DNA of 64,000 bases, taken from the NCBI GenBank assembly GCA_023159155.1, contig JAJNNX010000002.1, positions 1,054,001 to 1,118,000 on the forward strand, read 5' to 3'. The DNA is from Ustulina deusta (lineage: Eukaryota > Ascomycota > Sordariomycetes > Xylariales > Xylariaceae). Both the position numbers and the translations under genes were made by a program. The number at the start of each line of letters is the position of its first letter. Within the stretch, counting starts at the first letter, position 1. Under the pieces are notes generated by a model. That model ran no database searches, was not told where the DNA came from, and worked only from the letters and a program-made list of their open reading frames with translations. Below are positions 22,836 to 35,834 of the stretch, one piece after another.

Positions 22836-24459
22836 ATGGCTGCCGGAAATGCGCGCATCGTGAGATACATCGTCTTCGCCTCTTTCGTGAGCTCTCCCTA
22901 TTTTCTCTGGTTGTCCTAAATTGGTCTTTGCTGCTCTAACGGCTCTGGTCGCATCTAGTTTCTTGGAGTTCTTTACTTCATCTCCAACACCCAGGGCTAT
23001 CATATCCAACCCGACTCATTCCACGTTGGTAAAACGCAACCTGTAACCAACCCCCCAGAAAAGGAACAACCTGTTATCAATGGCGGCAGCGGATCAACCG
23101 TGTCGGACACAGTGGGCACGGTGGGCACGGGTACCAACACGGGCGGTACGGGATCCGCCGATGGAGTAAAAAGTGGTGTAGATGCTTTTGGAAAATCCGG
23201 TTCGACGGTGCCCAGCAGCGGCACTAGCAACAGCGAATCCGACCCCATGAAAGGATCTACGAGACCCCCGCCCGGCACCCCGAAACAACAGACGGACCTT
23301 GGAGAAGCCGCGATGGCTATGACCCCAAACGATCATGGTTGGAATGATATGCTCGGGACGGCACCTGGCCCTCGTATGAATGCCACCTTTGTCACTCTAG
23401 CACGGAATAGTGACGTGTGGGAAATTGCTCGATCTATCCGCCAAGTTGAGGATCGATTCAACCGTCGATATAACTACGACTGGGTCTTTTTAAACGATAA
23501 GCCCTTCGATGATACCTTCAAGAAGGTCACCACCTCTCTCGTCTCAGGCAAGACGCACTACGGCGAGATCCCCCACGAGCATTGGTCTTTTCCGGAACAT
23601 ATTGATCAAGACAAGGCAAAGAAAGTCCGCGAAGATATGGCCCAGCGCAAGATTATCTACGGCGATTCCATCAGCTACCGCCATATGTGTCGATTTGAGT
23701 CCGGTTTCTTTTTCCGCCAGCAATTGATGATGAACTATGAATGGTACTGGCGCGTAGAACCAAGCATCGAGTTGTTTTGCGATATCCACTACGATCCATT
23801 CCGTTATCTGGCTGAGCACAACAAGAAATACAGCTTCGTGCTAAGTCTGTATGAATATGTCGAGACGATTCCAACGTTGTGGGATAGTGTGAAAAAGTTT
23901 GTAAAAAACTATCCCGAACACATCTCTGACGGCAACTCGATGGGGTTCCTCAGCGACGACGGTGGCGAGACTTACAACAAGTGTCATTTCGTACGTAATT
24001 TTAGGCCTATCTTTTCTTCAGGAGCTAGCTAATCTAGTACCAGTGGTCCAATTTCGAAGTCGGTAGCCTCGAATGGCTACGATCGAAACCGTATATCGAC
24101 TTCTTTGAATCTCTTGACCAGGATGGTGGCTTCTTCTATGAGCGTTGGGGAGATGCACCGGTTCATTCCATCGCGGCTGGTTTACTTCTGAAGAAGGAAG
24201 AAATTCACTTCTTCAATGACATTGCATATTATCATGTTCCTTTCACTCACTGCCCAACGGGGGAGCAAACGCGAATTGACCTCCGTTGTCATTGTAATCC
24301 GAAAGAGAACTTTGACTGGAAAGGTTACTCCTGTAAGTCACCATGAGAGTGTTGCGTTCCTCTCGCCAAGCGCTGACAAAAACTTCCAACGTAGGCACAT
24401 CAAGATATTTTGATCTCAACAAGCTGGACAAGCCACAGGGTTACGAAGAGCAGGAATAA
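22836..24459 (+). CDS. GT15 alpha-1,2-mannosyltransferase (KTR/KRE2/MNT1 family)
   Basis: Exons are 22836-22886, 22959-23990, 24044-24332 and 24395-24459, giving 478 aa; all three introns have GT..AG ends and restore the frame. It is a type II membrane protein: a short cytoplasmic start ([11 protein letters not shown]), a transmembrane anchor [15 protein letters not shown] that intron 1 interrupts, then a Gly/Ser/Thr-rich stem (about 35-125). The catalytic domain carries the family blocks [59 protein letters not shown], the active-site region [19 protein letters not shown] and, near the end, [16 protein letters not shown]. It transfers mannose from GDP-Man to O- and N-glycans in the Golgi. 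Length and motifs are normal. The paralogue within the family cannot be fixed by eye. Confidence 0.93.
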
Positions 24460-24788
24460 GCGACAGGATGATTACGTTACGACAAGACATGTACAATAGA
24501 TGGGTAGTCCATATATTTTTCCTCATGATGGGTTATTGAAAGCATTACAACGGCTCGGCGAAGGGCGGTCCGGAGGACCAGCTGGCGTCTCGGAATTCGT
24601 CACCTGGAGACAGATCTCGTGTTTATTCATTCATATGTAAATATAAAACTCATTCTGCGACCATGATATGTAAGTGATGAGTGCCGATTATGTACAGTAG
24701 TACAAGTATTGGTGCAAGCAGTAGAGTGTTTGTTCTTGGCTAGTTTAATTTGCGTCATCTTTATATGTTCCAAGACGCCAACGTTCTT
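24460..24788. other. short intergenic stretch between convergent genes
   Basis: 329 bp of opposing 3' flanks; nothing recognised beyond AT-rich 3' UTR-like sequence. Confidence 0.4.
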
Positions 24789-25646
24789 CTATCCTCCAAC
24801 TGACGCCTTCTTCGGCTTCTTCGTACCATACTTGCTTCGACTCGACATACGGCTCGAAACACCAGCCTAGGTAACATAGTGAGCATATGTCCCGGGATCA
24901 AACGCGCAGGTACCTCTTGATTCCCAAAACAGCGAGGGCTGGCTGGAAGGGAGGGGAAAGATGATGACATCACTGGGCTGATGGGAAACAGGTCTCGTGT
25001 ATTCTCTGTCTGAATCCCCATTCGAACCACCCCCAAATCGAACAAAATTCAAACAGCAGAAACGAAAGAGTTGAGGCAAACTCACCAAATCCAAAGCACC
25101 GCGCACCAAATGATAGCGCACACCAGGGCAATCCTGACTGCGGCCACCGCGCACAAGCACGACGGAGTGCTGCTGGATGTTGTGGCCCTCACCGGGGATA
25201 TAGGCGGTGATCATGCGGCCTGACGACAGACGTACACGGGCCGTCTTACGCTCGCCTGAGTTGGGCTTCTTCGGCCGCGTGACTCCGACCTTCAGACAGA
25301 CGCCCTTCTGCTGAGGACACAATGTGTCGGACAGCGCAGGGGAGATGGCGTGGCGGGCGCGTTGCGGCTTGCGGCAACCCTGGAGGGGAACGAAGTATCA
25401 GCTGTAAGGTCGAACTCCCTAGAAAACACCGCAGGGGACGGGAGAAAGAAGATGGAATGTCAAATATCGAGGGCTGCCACGTACCCGTAGGACTTGGTTT
25501 AATGTTGAGTTGGGTGCGGGTGTCGTCGAAAAGGCGCGCGATGCAAGCTGGGACGACAAAGTCGTCTTCATCGTCGAGTTCGATGTCGTCATTATCGGTC
25601 GCCAGGCCACGGACGGCCATACGGAGCGTAATATGGGAGCTGCCAT
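24789..25646 (-). CDS. MRPS12: mitochondrial small ribosomal subunit protein uS12
   Basis: Exons are 25646-25485, 25379-25086 and 24866-24789, giving 177 aa; introns are 105 and 219 nt. The N-terminal 45 residues form a mitochondrial presequence rich in Arg, Ser and Thr ([21 protein letters not shown]). The uS12 core begins [16 protein letters not shown] and has the hallmark blocks [55 protein letters not shown] and [15 protein letters not shown]. The third exon gives the basic tail [13 protein letters not shown]. The PNS and PGEGHN loops are those that reach the decoding centre. It is divergent from the acyl-CoA dehydrogenase gene over 571 bp, so two mitochondrial proteins share a promoter region. 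Confidence 0.93.
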
Positions 25647-26217
25647 GACGAACTTGTATCCGGCTGCTGGCCACAGCTCGCGATGTCGAGGCTCCTTGGT
25701 AGATGCGCCTCTCGTCGATAATTGGATCGTTGCAGATTTGGACGGCTCCAGACTTGGCAGTTCTTGTCAATTTGGAAAACAGCTGATGCCGGTCCGGCAA
25801 GGGTTTGATAGTTTCTGCCGCTGCCTGACCCACTTCAGCATCCAATGCATTCACACATTCACATGCCAGCTTTGACCCGGAGTCAAGGCAGCGGGGCCGG
25901 AACTAGGACCAGATCCACCCCTGGCGCTGGCTGGGGAATGCGGCAACCGGGGATTCGCTCAGGTGACTAAGGTAGTGATCGCCGCACATAGTAAGATCCA
26001 CCCGCCAGATGGCTACCCTCGGCTGAACAATGAGAGGGAGATTGAATACCTAGGTTAGATAGGACTGCAGTAAGTGTTCACCTTGAAAAGTTACCGACTA
26101 TCTGTCTCAACCTTTTTCTAAACTTAATTCATAATCTTTTTTTGGACGGAGACAACGATCGACCGTACTCTATTTTGTCAGCCATACCCCTTCGTATAAC
26201 CTCAATTGCTTTCTACA
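25647..26217. promoter_or_regulatory. divergent promoter region, MRPS12 / acyl-CoA dehydrogenase
   Basis: 571 bp between the two start codons. It contains a 5-bp-arm inverted repeat TTGAC-N5-GTCAA at 25872-25886. A single CCTCGG hexamer lies at 26027-26032, the core recognised by fungal FarA/FarB fatty-acid regulators; one hexamer can easily occur by chance. No TATA box was recognised. Confidence 0.4.
25872..25886. promoter_or_regulatory. short inverted repeat TTGAC-N5-GTCAA in the shared mitochondrial promoter
   Basis: A perfect 5-bp dyad with a CCGGA centre, 226 bp upstream of MRPS12 and 332 bp upstream of the acyl-CoA dehydrogenase. The shape suits a dimeric regulator, but none can be named. 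Confidence 0.3.
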
Positions 26218-27701
26218 ATGTCGTCATTTGCCAGAGTATTGAGGCCGGCTGTTCGGAGGGGTCATGGTGTTGCTACAAGGGTCTCGTCGACATCGCCGCG
26301 GTGCATACACCCGTCACAGACACTGAACCTGCAGCAGTGAGTATACTACGAATGTCTACTGCGAATGGCTACTACTACACAGTCGCAAATTATAAGGTAT
26401 ACTAAACAAATTGCTCCCGCCTCAGATTAAGGCCGTTGTCCGCCACCTCCAGCCGCCAGAGCGACATCGCCGGCATTCCTCCTACGCCCATAACGCATCT
26501 GTCTGACACCGAGGCGGCGATGAAGGAGGCCGTGTCCAAGTTTGCCAATGAAGTCGTCTTACCGAAAGTGCGCGACATGGACGAGGCCGAGCACATGGAT
26601 CCGACGCTCGTTGAGCAGCTCTTCGAGCAGGGCTTCATGGGCGTCGAGATTCCCGAGGCGTACGGCGGTGCCGGCATGAATTTCACATCGGCCATCATCG
26701 GCATCGAGGAGCTGGCTCGTGTCGATCCGAGCGTCAGCGTCATGGTCGACGTGCACAACACTTTGGTCAACACAGCTATTTTGAGATGGGGTACCGACGA
26801 CATCAAGAAGAGATTCCTGCCTCGCCTGGCCACGGACACGGTCGGCAGCTTTTGCCTGAGCGAGCCGGTATCGGGGTCCGATGCTTTCAAACTCGCCACC
26901 AAGGCCACCGAGACGAGCGACGGCTTCAAGATCTCGGGCAGCAAGATGTGGATTACGAACTCGATGGAGGCCGGCTTCTTCATCGTCTTCGCGAACCTCG
27001 ACCCGAGCAAGGGCCACCGCGGCATCACGGCCTTCATCGTCGAGAAGGGCGCCAAGGGCTTCGAGATCGCCAAGAAGGAGAAGAAGCTGGGCATCAAGGC
27101 CAGCAGCACTTGCGTCCTCAACTTCGACGACGTCGAGATCCCCAAGGCGAATCTGCTGGGCGAGAAGGGCCAGGGCTACAAGTACGCCATTGGCATTCTG
27201 AACGAAGGACGTATCGGTATTGCTGCTCAGATGACTGGTCTTGCCCTTGGCGCCTGGGAGAACGCGGTCAGGTACGTCTGGAACGACAGAAAGCAATTCG
27301 GCCAGTTCGTCGGCGAGTTCCAGGGAATGCAGCATCAAATCGCCCAATCGTACACCGAAATCGCAGCCGCCCGTGCCCTGGTCTACAATGCGGCCAGGAA
27401 GAAGGAAGCGGGCGAGGACTTCGTCCAAGATGCTGCCATGGCCAAGCTGTTCGCCTCCCAAGTCGCCGGCCGCGTCAGCGGTCTAGCCGTGGAATGGATG
27501 GGCGGCATGGGTTTCGTTCGCGAAGGTCTCGCCGAGAAGTACTGGCGAGACAGCAAGATTGGCGCTATTTACGAGGGGACAAGCAATATTCAGTAAGCCC
27601 ATCAATCTGCCTCGAACCTTTGTCAGGCTATCATTTGCTAACTCGGTATTTTTAGACTTAACACAATCGCCAAGATTTTACAGAAAGAGTACACCAAATA
27701 G
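26218..27701 (+). CDS. mitochondrial short/branched-chain acyl-CoA dehydrogenase
   Basis: Exons are 26218-26336, 26426-27592 and 27656-27701, giving 443 aa. The presequence is arginine- and serine-rich (MSSFARVLRPAVRRGHG). The ACAD N-domain starts near LSDTEAAMKEAVSKFA. The flavin region shows SFCLSEPVSGSDAFKL and WITNSMEAGFF. The C-domain shows GLALGAWENAVRYVWNDRKQFGQ, then LVYNAARKKEAG and MGFVREGLAEKYWRDSKIG, ending IYEGTSNIQ, where the Glu is the catalytic base position of short- and medium-chain ACADs. Intron 2 interrupts the Gln of that motif. The enzyme moves electrons to ETF in branched-chain amino-acid or short-chain fatty-acid oxidation. The chain preference is inferred from overall resemblance to short/branched-chain enzymes, not proven. 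Confidence 0.93.
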
Positions 27702-28609
27702 AGGACATAGGGTATTGTTATAGGTTATGGAAAAAAGGGAAGGCTTTACTATTTGTCCAACTACCCCCATATGCTTCGGGCATCTATCTATCTGGGTTGG
27801 GGGAGTCATGTATACGTCAACATAGCTAGATCATCGGATTTGAGTCATTTGCGGGAAATGTCAACATGGAAGCATGCCAATGGTCGTTCTGTGCACCATG
27901 TTACAAAGTCAGCAACCGACAGCCCCAAGTTTTCGCAGCCAAGGACAGACAGACATAAGGTTGTCTGACGCTTGGGGCCGAAACGATACTTTCCACTGGA
28001 AGAAGAGTGCGTTGCAATATGTAGATGGCGCAGTTATCGTGTGCTTCAGGTCACAACACCACTGCAGTAGATCACCTTTGCATAGTGCAACTACCTGCTT
28101 AAGAAGAATCTAAAAACCATCATGTTTCCGTATGAAGCTAATCACATGGAAGAGCTTTCTCGTCTAAGTAGCCTTTCTGAGTCTAATCGTAAGTGTTGGC
28201 GACTCGCCTCTCCCTAGTTAGTTAGTTCTGAGCCGCGAATCATTCGTGCTCCTGCTTGCTTGGTCTGCATGTTATCGACTCGCTTGCTAGTTTCGATTTT
28301 ATGGGGAGGTTATCTTATTCTCATTGATATACCTTGAAGTATAGCCCCCCAGTGTTGAAACTTTGATAAGTTGAAATTAGGGGCTGTTAGGGGCATACCC
28401 GAGTACCTAGTATGACTGGGAGTGTATTCTAAAAATAAGCTTATCTAAATCATATATATACCACACATTAACTTCATCACTGTACAAAGTTCTTCTTACA
28501 AGCTTAAATACAAACAGATGAAAATACGAGACGCTTTTTGTTTTGGATTTGGGCTGATGTGTATCAATTACATATATTTTGTCATCTGCACATACAACTA
28601 CGTACTGCT
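27702..28609. other. intergenic between convergent genes, no supported gene
   Basis: About 0.9 kb of opposing 3' flanks, AT-rich on the right side. No domain or RNA gene was recognised. Confidence 0.4.
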
Positions 28610-30740
<2,131 letters not shown>

Positions 30741-30842
30741 CTCTAGTTGACTCGGCTTGACTGCTGGACAAAAAAAGAGGGAAGACCTACTTAGTAGACT
30801 GCAAGCCAATTCTCAGGGCTTGGTGTGCGATGTGCGTATCAT

Positions 30843-30848
30843 TTTATA
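30843..30848 (-). promoter_or_regulatory. TATA box of the glucoamylase gene
   Basis: The minus strand reads GGGATATAAAATGATAC here, with TATAAA 103 nt before the start codon, a normal distance for a fungal secreted-enzyme gene. Confidence 0.6.
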
Positions 30849-31033
30849 TCCCCGAGATGGTGCAGCAATTCTCTCCTCTCCTCTCCTCTCCCCTACCTTC
30901 CTACCTTCCTTAATCACTTCTAGGTTGACATGGATCTCATCGTCCTTGTTTCTGGAGAAGTCCATCTTGGCGATTGTTCTTGGGGAAAACGACTGGGGTA
31001 TATCTTGGAGTAATCTCAAACGCACGTGCTCCT

Positions 31034-31160
31034 GCGGGGTAGCTCCAGCTCAATTTTTCCCAATTCGGCTACAAACTGGGATTTGGGTGGGCATCATCAA
31101 CCTCGTCGTCAGGGATGTCCCGGGGCTACAGTGTATAGTCGGCTGTCGCGATAGCCCCGG
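31034..31160. promoter_or_regulatory. cluster of three CreA-type (SYGGRG) sites upstream of glucoamylase
   Basis: GCGGGG at 31034-31039, CCGGGG at 31120-31125 and its complement CCCCGG at 31155-31160 fit the CreA/Cre1 carbon-repressor consensus. They lie 290-420 bp upstream of the start. This is expected for a glucose-repressed amylolytic gene; binding is inferred, and the short consensus occurs often by chance. Confidence 0.4.
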
Positions 31161-31852
31161 CGGGCGGAACAAACCAACACAACAGCATGATGCATGAGAT
31201 ATAAATTATAGACGAATTTGGTAGAATGGATTTCGTGGAGTGTCTCGCTACATTATAGTAGACGGTGATCCAGCGGCCATTATGGGCAGAATGGCGACGT
31301 GATGAATGTAATGGCCTGGCCGGAGTTCATCTGTTGTCGAATTGCTGTATGAGATAGCGGGCATCAACTCGCAGCAACCACTACCATATATATAGTTGTT
31401 GGTACTTTAGAAAGTTCAATTCAATATCACAAGAAAACGGGAACGGGAATCTGTAATGCCAGAAATGTCCACCTTGATGTTGTGACTTCACAGTGGGAGG
31501 GAGACCCTACTGCCTACCTACCTACCTACTATCCACGTGCAGATGAGGATATAGAGCTGCATAGCAAACTGCCTACTAAACTCAAGTTCAACATGTATGG
31601 TGCTACATAGGAGTTATCGGAGATTACTCGGCCCTTCTTGCAGTAGTATCAGCCACCACTAGCAGCTACCTAAACTACCTAGAATCTAGACTCGATAGGC
31701 CAACATCTGTTCCCTGGTCATCTTGCACTAACCCAGGGACGGAGCATGCTGGAGTTGGTCGCTTTGGTTGCATTATCCGCACAACTCAACCTTAATAATT
31801 AACCCTACATTTTCTCAACTCGTTAAACGTCGATTGCGAGATATTCTCGGAC

Positions 31853-33215
31853 ATGGCGTTGTACCGGACCAAGTACTGGCTATTTGTCTGTCTCTTTGCA
31901 GGTTTGGTGCTTGCCTCTCAGCTGCAGGATCATGGAAAGCCTACCGCATCCTTTGACTCCTTGAGTCTGGAGCAGTTGGACGAGAAACTTCAAGTAAGCG
32001 TGGGGAGCATCTGTCCCTGCTGAAAGCGTAAACTAAAGGGAACATTCTTAAGACATGCAGTGTCGTCCAGGACCTCAACGCCGCAAAACTCGCGGCCGCG
32101 CCCGACAGCTCGACGTTGACGTCCAAGATCTTCGCCGTCCTCTTCCCGGGTAGCCCTGCTGTCAATGCCTTGCTCGCGACTCTCTACATATCCGGTCCTC
32201 CCAACTTCCTGCTTGCCCTCTGTCCGCCCAACATTGACCCTTCGTCACTCTCAGTCATGGTTGCCTTTGCTGTTGGCGGCCTGCTGGGCGATACGTTGTT
32301 CCACCTACTGCCCGAAATCTTCCTGGGCGAGGATTCCCCTGAACGTGTGCGCTTCGTGCTCGTCGAACCGAACCGCAACCTATTACTGGGACTCGCTATA
32401 ATGGTTGGGTTTATGACATTCGTAGCAATGGATAAGGGATTGCGCATTGCAACTGGCGGCGAAGGGCATGACCATAGTCACGGTGCCCATTCGCACGAAT
32501 CATCGCCCGCTTCGGCTACGTCGAGCTCGGTAGAAATATCCAGCAAAGATGCCAAAAATCGCAAAAAGGGATCCGATAAAATAAATGATATGGCGAAGAA
32601 GAGCGAGGAGAAGGATGTGAACCCCAGTGTCAAACTGGGAGGGTTTCTAAATTTGATGTGAGTTATGGACTGACTCCCTGCCATCCATCCTTCGTTGTCG
32701 CGCGAGTACTGATAAATGCCAGTGCCGACTTTACGCACAATATCACAGATGGCTTAGCTATGTCTGCGTCTTTCTATGCCTCACCCACAATTGGCGCAAC
32801 CACCACCGTGGCCGTCTTCTTCCACGAGATCCCTCACGAAGTTGGAGACTTTGCCCTCCTTGTGCAGTCTGGATTTTCGAAGCGAGCGGCCATGGGTGCA
32901 CAATTTGTCACAGCACTGGGCGCCCTTCTAGGGACATTCATTGGCATTGCCGTTCAGGAGTTTGGGGGCAATAACAACACCATTGATGGGAGCCCTAATG
33001 GCATGACAAGCGGCATCTGGGGAACTAGCTTGTTTTGGGGTGATCTTTTACTCCCATTCACCGCCGGCACCTTCCTCTACGTTGGAACTGTGGCCGTAAT
33101 TCCTGAGCTTCTAGAGACTGGCCCGAACAAAGCGGTGGAGCTCAGGAAAACCTTGGTACAGTTTGCGGCGGTCGCCTTAGGTGCAGGCATAATGCTTTAC
33201 ATTTCCTGGGATTGA
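31853..33215 (+). CDS. ZIP-family zinc transporter, KE4/SLC39A7-like
   Basis: Exons are 31853-31993, 32053-32657 and 32723-33215, giving 412 aa. It starts with a signal peptide or first membrane segment (YWLFVCLFAGLVLAS). Membrane helices follow, including FAVGGLLGDTLFHLLPE, then a cytosolic histidine-rich loop with GHDHSHGAHSH. The two ZIP signature helices are ADFTHNITDGLAMS and FFHEIPHEVGDFALL, which hold the metal-site HNxxDG and HExxH residues. The third exon begins exactly at the signature. KE4-type proteins export zinc from the ER or Golgi into the cytosol; the PHEVGDFA form of the motif is typical of that LIV-1/KE4 branch. The intron 1 acceptor was chosen as TTAAG before ACATGCAG, because the nearby CAG would break the frame. 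Confidence 0.9.
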
Positions 33216-35834
33216 AGTCCAGTGAGAGTGTATCTCTATGTCGTTAGCTTTCAGTAAGGGCCCATTGGTGATAGAGAGGCAGCTTCAAAAAAGCGCCTCG
33301 TGATAGGCAGGCCATCTAGCACCAATATACAAAGACTAGATTAGGTGTCTAGCAACGTAAGCCGACGTTCCGAAGCGCGCGTATAACAGGGTCAGGATTA
33401 TTCAGGCTGGTTCGTATCGGGCACCCATACTTGTACCTACATAGCGACACCTACTCCCTACTATGACTCGACAGGTATGAGTTAAAAGCGAAAACCGAGG
33501 AGACCCAGTGAAACGAGAGCTGGTCGTTCAAGTTCCTCCAGCTGAACAACATCGCGGATCTCTTAGATCGGTCAAGTGGGCTGACTAGACAAAAGTTTCA
33601 TACACTAAGATAGACAAAGCAACATCAAAAGGGACGATCATTTCGACCGGTCCACTTTTGCATATCACGTTCAAGACTCTGGATATTCCGCAACTTGAAG
33701 CTTGTCGGAATCCTCCAGATAGAGCTCCAGTAGGTTCAAGTTGTAGAGCTGGCCGTGAAGAAAATTCAAGAGGTGGGGCCGATAACGGCCAGCGAAGATG
33801 TGATAGTACCCAGGTACCAACTGTGGGGGAGAGACCTACATAAGGTACCTACCTAGCCTGCCAAAGTTACTAGTGCGTACCTTTATAACACCAATGCCTC
33901 AGGGGTACTATACGTGTCTTGGGCGTCCATGTGAGATCTATCTAAGCACCCAGGTAGATACCACGAAAGAGCTCCCGGCGTCAAGAGATAAACCAAGGTA
34001 AATAATTGCATCGTTGTTATTTCTGTCTACGGCTCCTCTGCTTTCTCTCCTTATCCATTGCTATCTAGATTCTGTACTAGTTAGGTAATTAGGTTGGTCA
34101 GCGGTTTGCATCATCCCCTCGCTTATGCTCTTTTCTTTTTCCTTTTTTCTTTTCTTTTCTCTTTTTTTTCTTTTGTTGGCTTATATGTATTTTCGGACCA
34201 AGTACAAGCTTACCAGCTGCATTTTTGCATCGATGTTGATTCTTGCGCCACGCCAATGCACATACCCAGGTAGTACATGTATAAGCCCGGGCAGAGCTCG
34301 GGAAAGGCCAATGCTGGGGAGGTATCGGGAAAGAAAAAACAAGACACCCACCTAGGTATCAACCCCTGTTATTGCACCATAGCGGCTGATGGTACGTAGC
34401 AGTGTAGTGCACACCCATCCTCGTGTGTGATGCCGGTAGTGACACTTACTGAGAGCCCAGAATTGCGCAAAAGCTAAGGTAGCATTTCGGATGGACAGGT
34501 AGTGGGCTCAGTTCATGCCGGTCAGTAAGCCGCGGATGCATCTGGGACACTAAAACGGAACAGGTGTGTCGATGCACGCGCCCTACGACACGCCCTCCCA
34601 GCGCCTGTGATATCCACCTGGATACTATCTAATAACCATTACCAAATCCCGTCATCTACCTAGTATATAGGCCACACGTAGTATGCAAAGTTCCTAGACT
34701 ACCCAAGGCATACTACGCTGCTACTACCCAGTATAATGTACCGGTTGTATATCCCAAACGTGCGCGTCGATGTGGCCGACCTATTACCATCAACATCGTC
34801 AGTACATCACCGGTTCGCCCACTAGACTAGAGGTAGGTAGATGCAGTAGGCTTTTCTCATCACCAGTTCAGAAGTTCTCTCCACCACCCTGTTGGCCTCT
34901 GCTCCACTTGTCTTCTCCACCTACACGAAGTCCAGGGCGCCCGAAAACACGGAGATGCTCCTCTAGCTCCTTCGGCATTCTGTGGGTTGGACATCCTCCG
35001 GCGGCGCCTTTAGAGGTCAAGCGTTGTGAAAATTTCATGCCCGCCAGTCTGAGAATATCCAAGCCTGTCATGGGCCTTGTGCGTGTAGATGGTGGAAGCC
35101 GAAGCCGAATACCGGAATGACCGCCATTCTTCTTACGTCAAACCCGGGATTAGCTGTGCCAAAGCAGCCCTTCGCTACCTAAGTTACTATTGTGAGTACC
35201 GGATTTGCGACCATCATCACCCTGGCTTAGTGTTTGATCTGTCCGTGGGTCATGGATCATACCATCAACCACTGAAGCGTCAAGCTTACCCGATCATTAC
35301 TAGGTATGTATCGTCTAGCTTTCCTGGATCTTCCCCCATATGGGTGACTCAAGCTGCTTAATTAACCGATCAGATAGGTACCCTAGCTTGTCTCACGAAA
35401 GGCGTGCTGCAGGTACCGCATGAGATATATAAGTGTAGATAACGCACGCCGCCACAACTACCCAAAGATAGCAGCCATTGCATAATACGAATGAGATGAT
35501 CTTATTACCTAGTCTTGTACACCATACATAAGAAGAAGACTGCCGAATATCTGCTGCCAATAAAACAACACCATTGACGGGCCAGGGCTCAGCCAGGGTC
35601 GAGCGGCAAGGTCCAGGACACACAACAAACACAAAGAGTCTACCGATATTCCCATTGCAAGGCGCTTTGTCTATCCATCCGTCCGGCCTTGTACGTGGTT
35701 AGGCGACAACAGCACATCGGCACAAAGTGACGATTCCGTCCCAGCAACAGCAACAACAATTCGCAAACCCCGCATCAGCTCCGTAGCTATTTGACCGGCA
35801 GCTCTAAATCAATCAGCTCCTGCGCGCTTACAAA
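33216..35834. other. long intergenic stretch, no supported gene
   Basis: About 2.6 kb. It contains a T-rich pyrimidine tract at 34128-34175, several TACCTAGGTA-type palindromes (33840-33860, 33950) and short open frames without features. The right end is the promoter of the arrestin-like gene, with a CAGCAACAGCAACAAC tract near 35740. Confidence 0.4.

Larger units (their letters stand above)
30741..31852. other. divergent intergenic region, glucoamylase / ZIP transporter
   Basis: About 1.1 kb. Besides the TATA box and CreA-type sites it has a (TCTCC)n pyrimidine tract at about 30871-30892 and a CCTACCTACCTACC tract at about 31514-31528. No gene was recognised. Confidence 0.5.

Noticed and set aside
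26027..26032. CCTCGG as a FarA/FarB site before the acyl-CoA dehydrogenase
   Set aside because: A single hexamer in 571 bp is close to chance expectation; noted in the promoter entry only.
26559..27461. 300-codon open frame on the minus strand opposite the acyl-CoA dehydrogenase
   Set aside because: It is the complement of a GC-rich, codon-biased gene; its content is repetitive Leu/Ala/Asp/Val with no domain, and the plus strand is clearly the ACAD.
26786..27655. 289-codon plus-strand frame overlapping the acyl-CoA dehydrogenase
   Set aside because: A frame shadow of the ACAD; composition is dominated by Arg, Gly, Gln and His with no recognisable domain.
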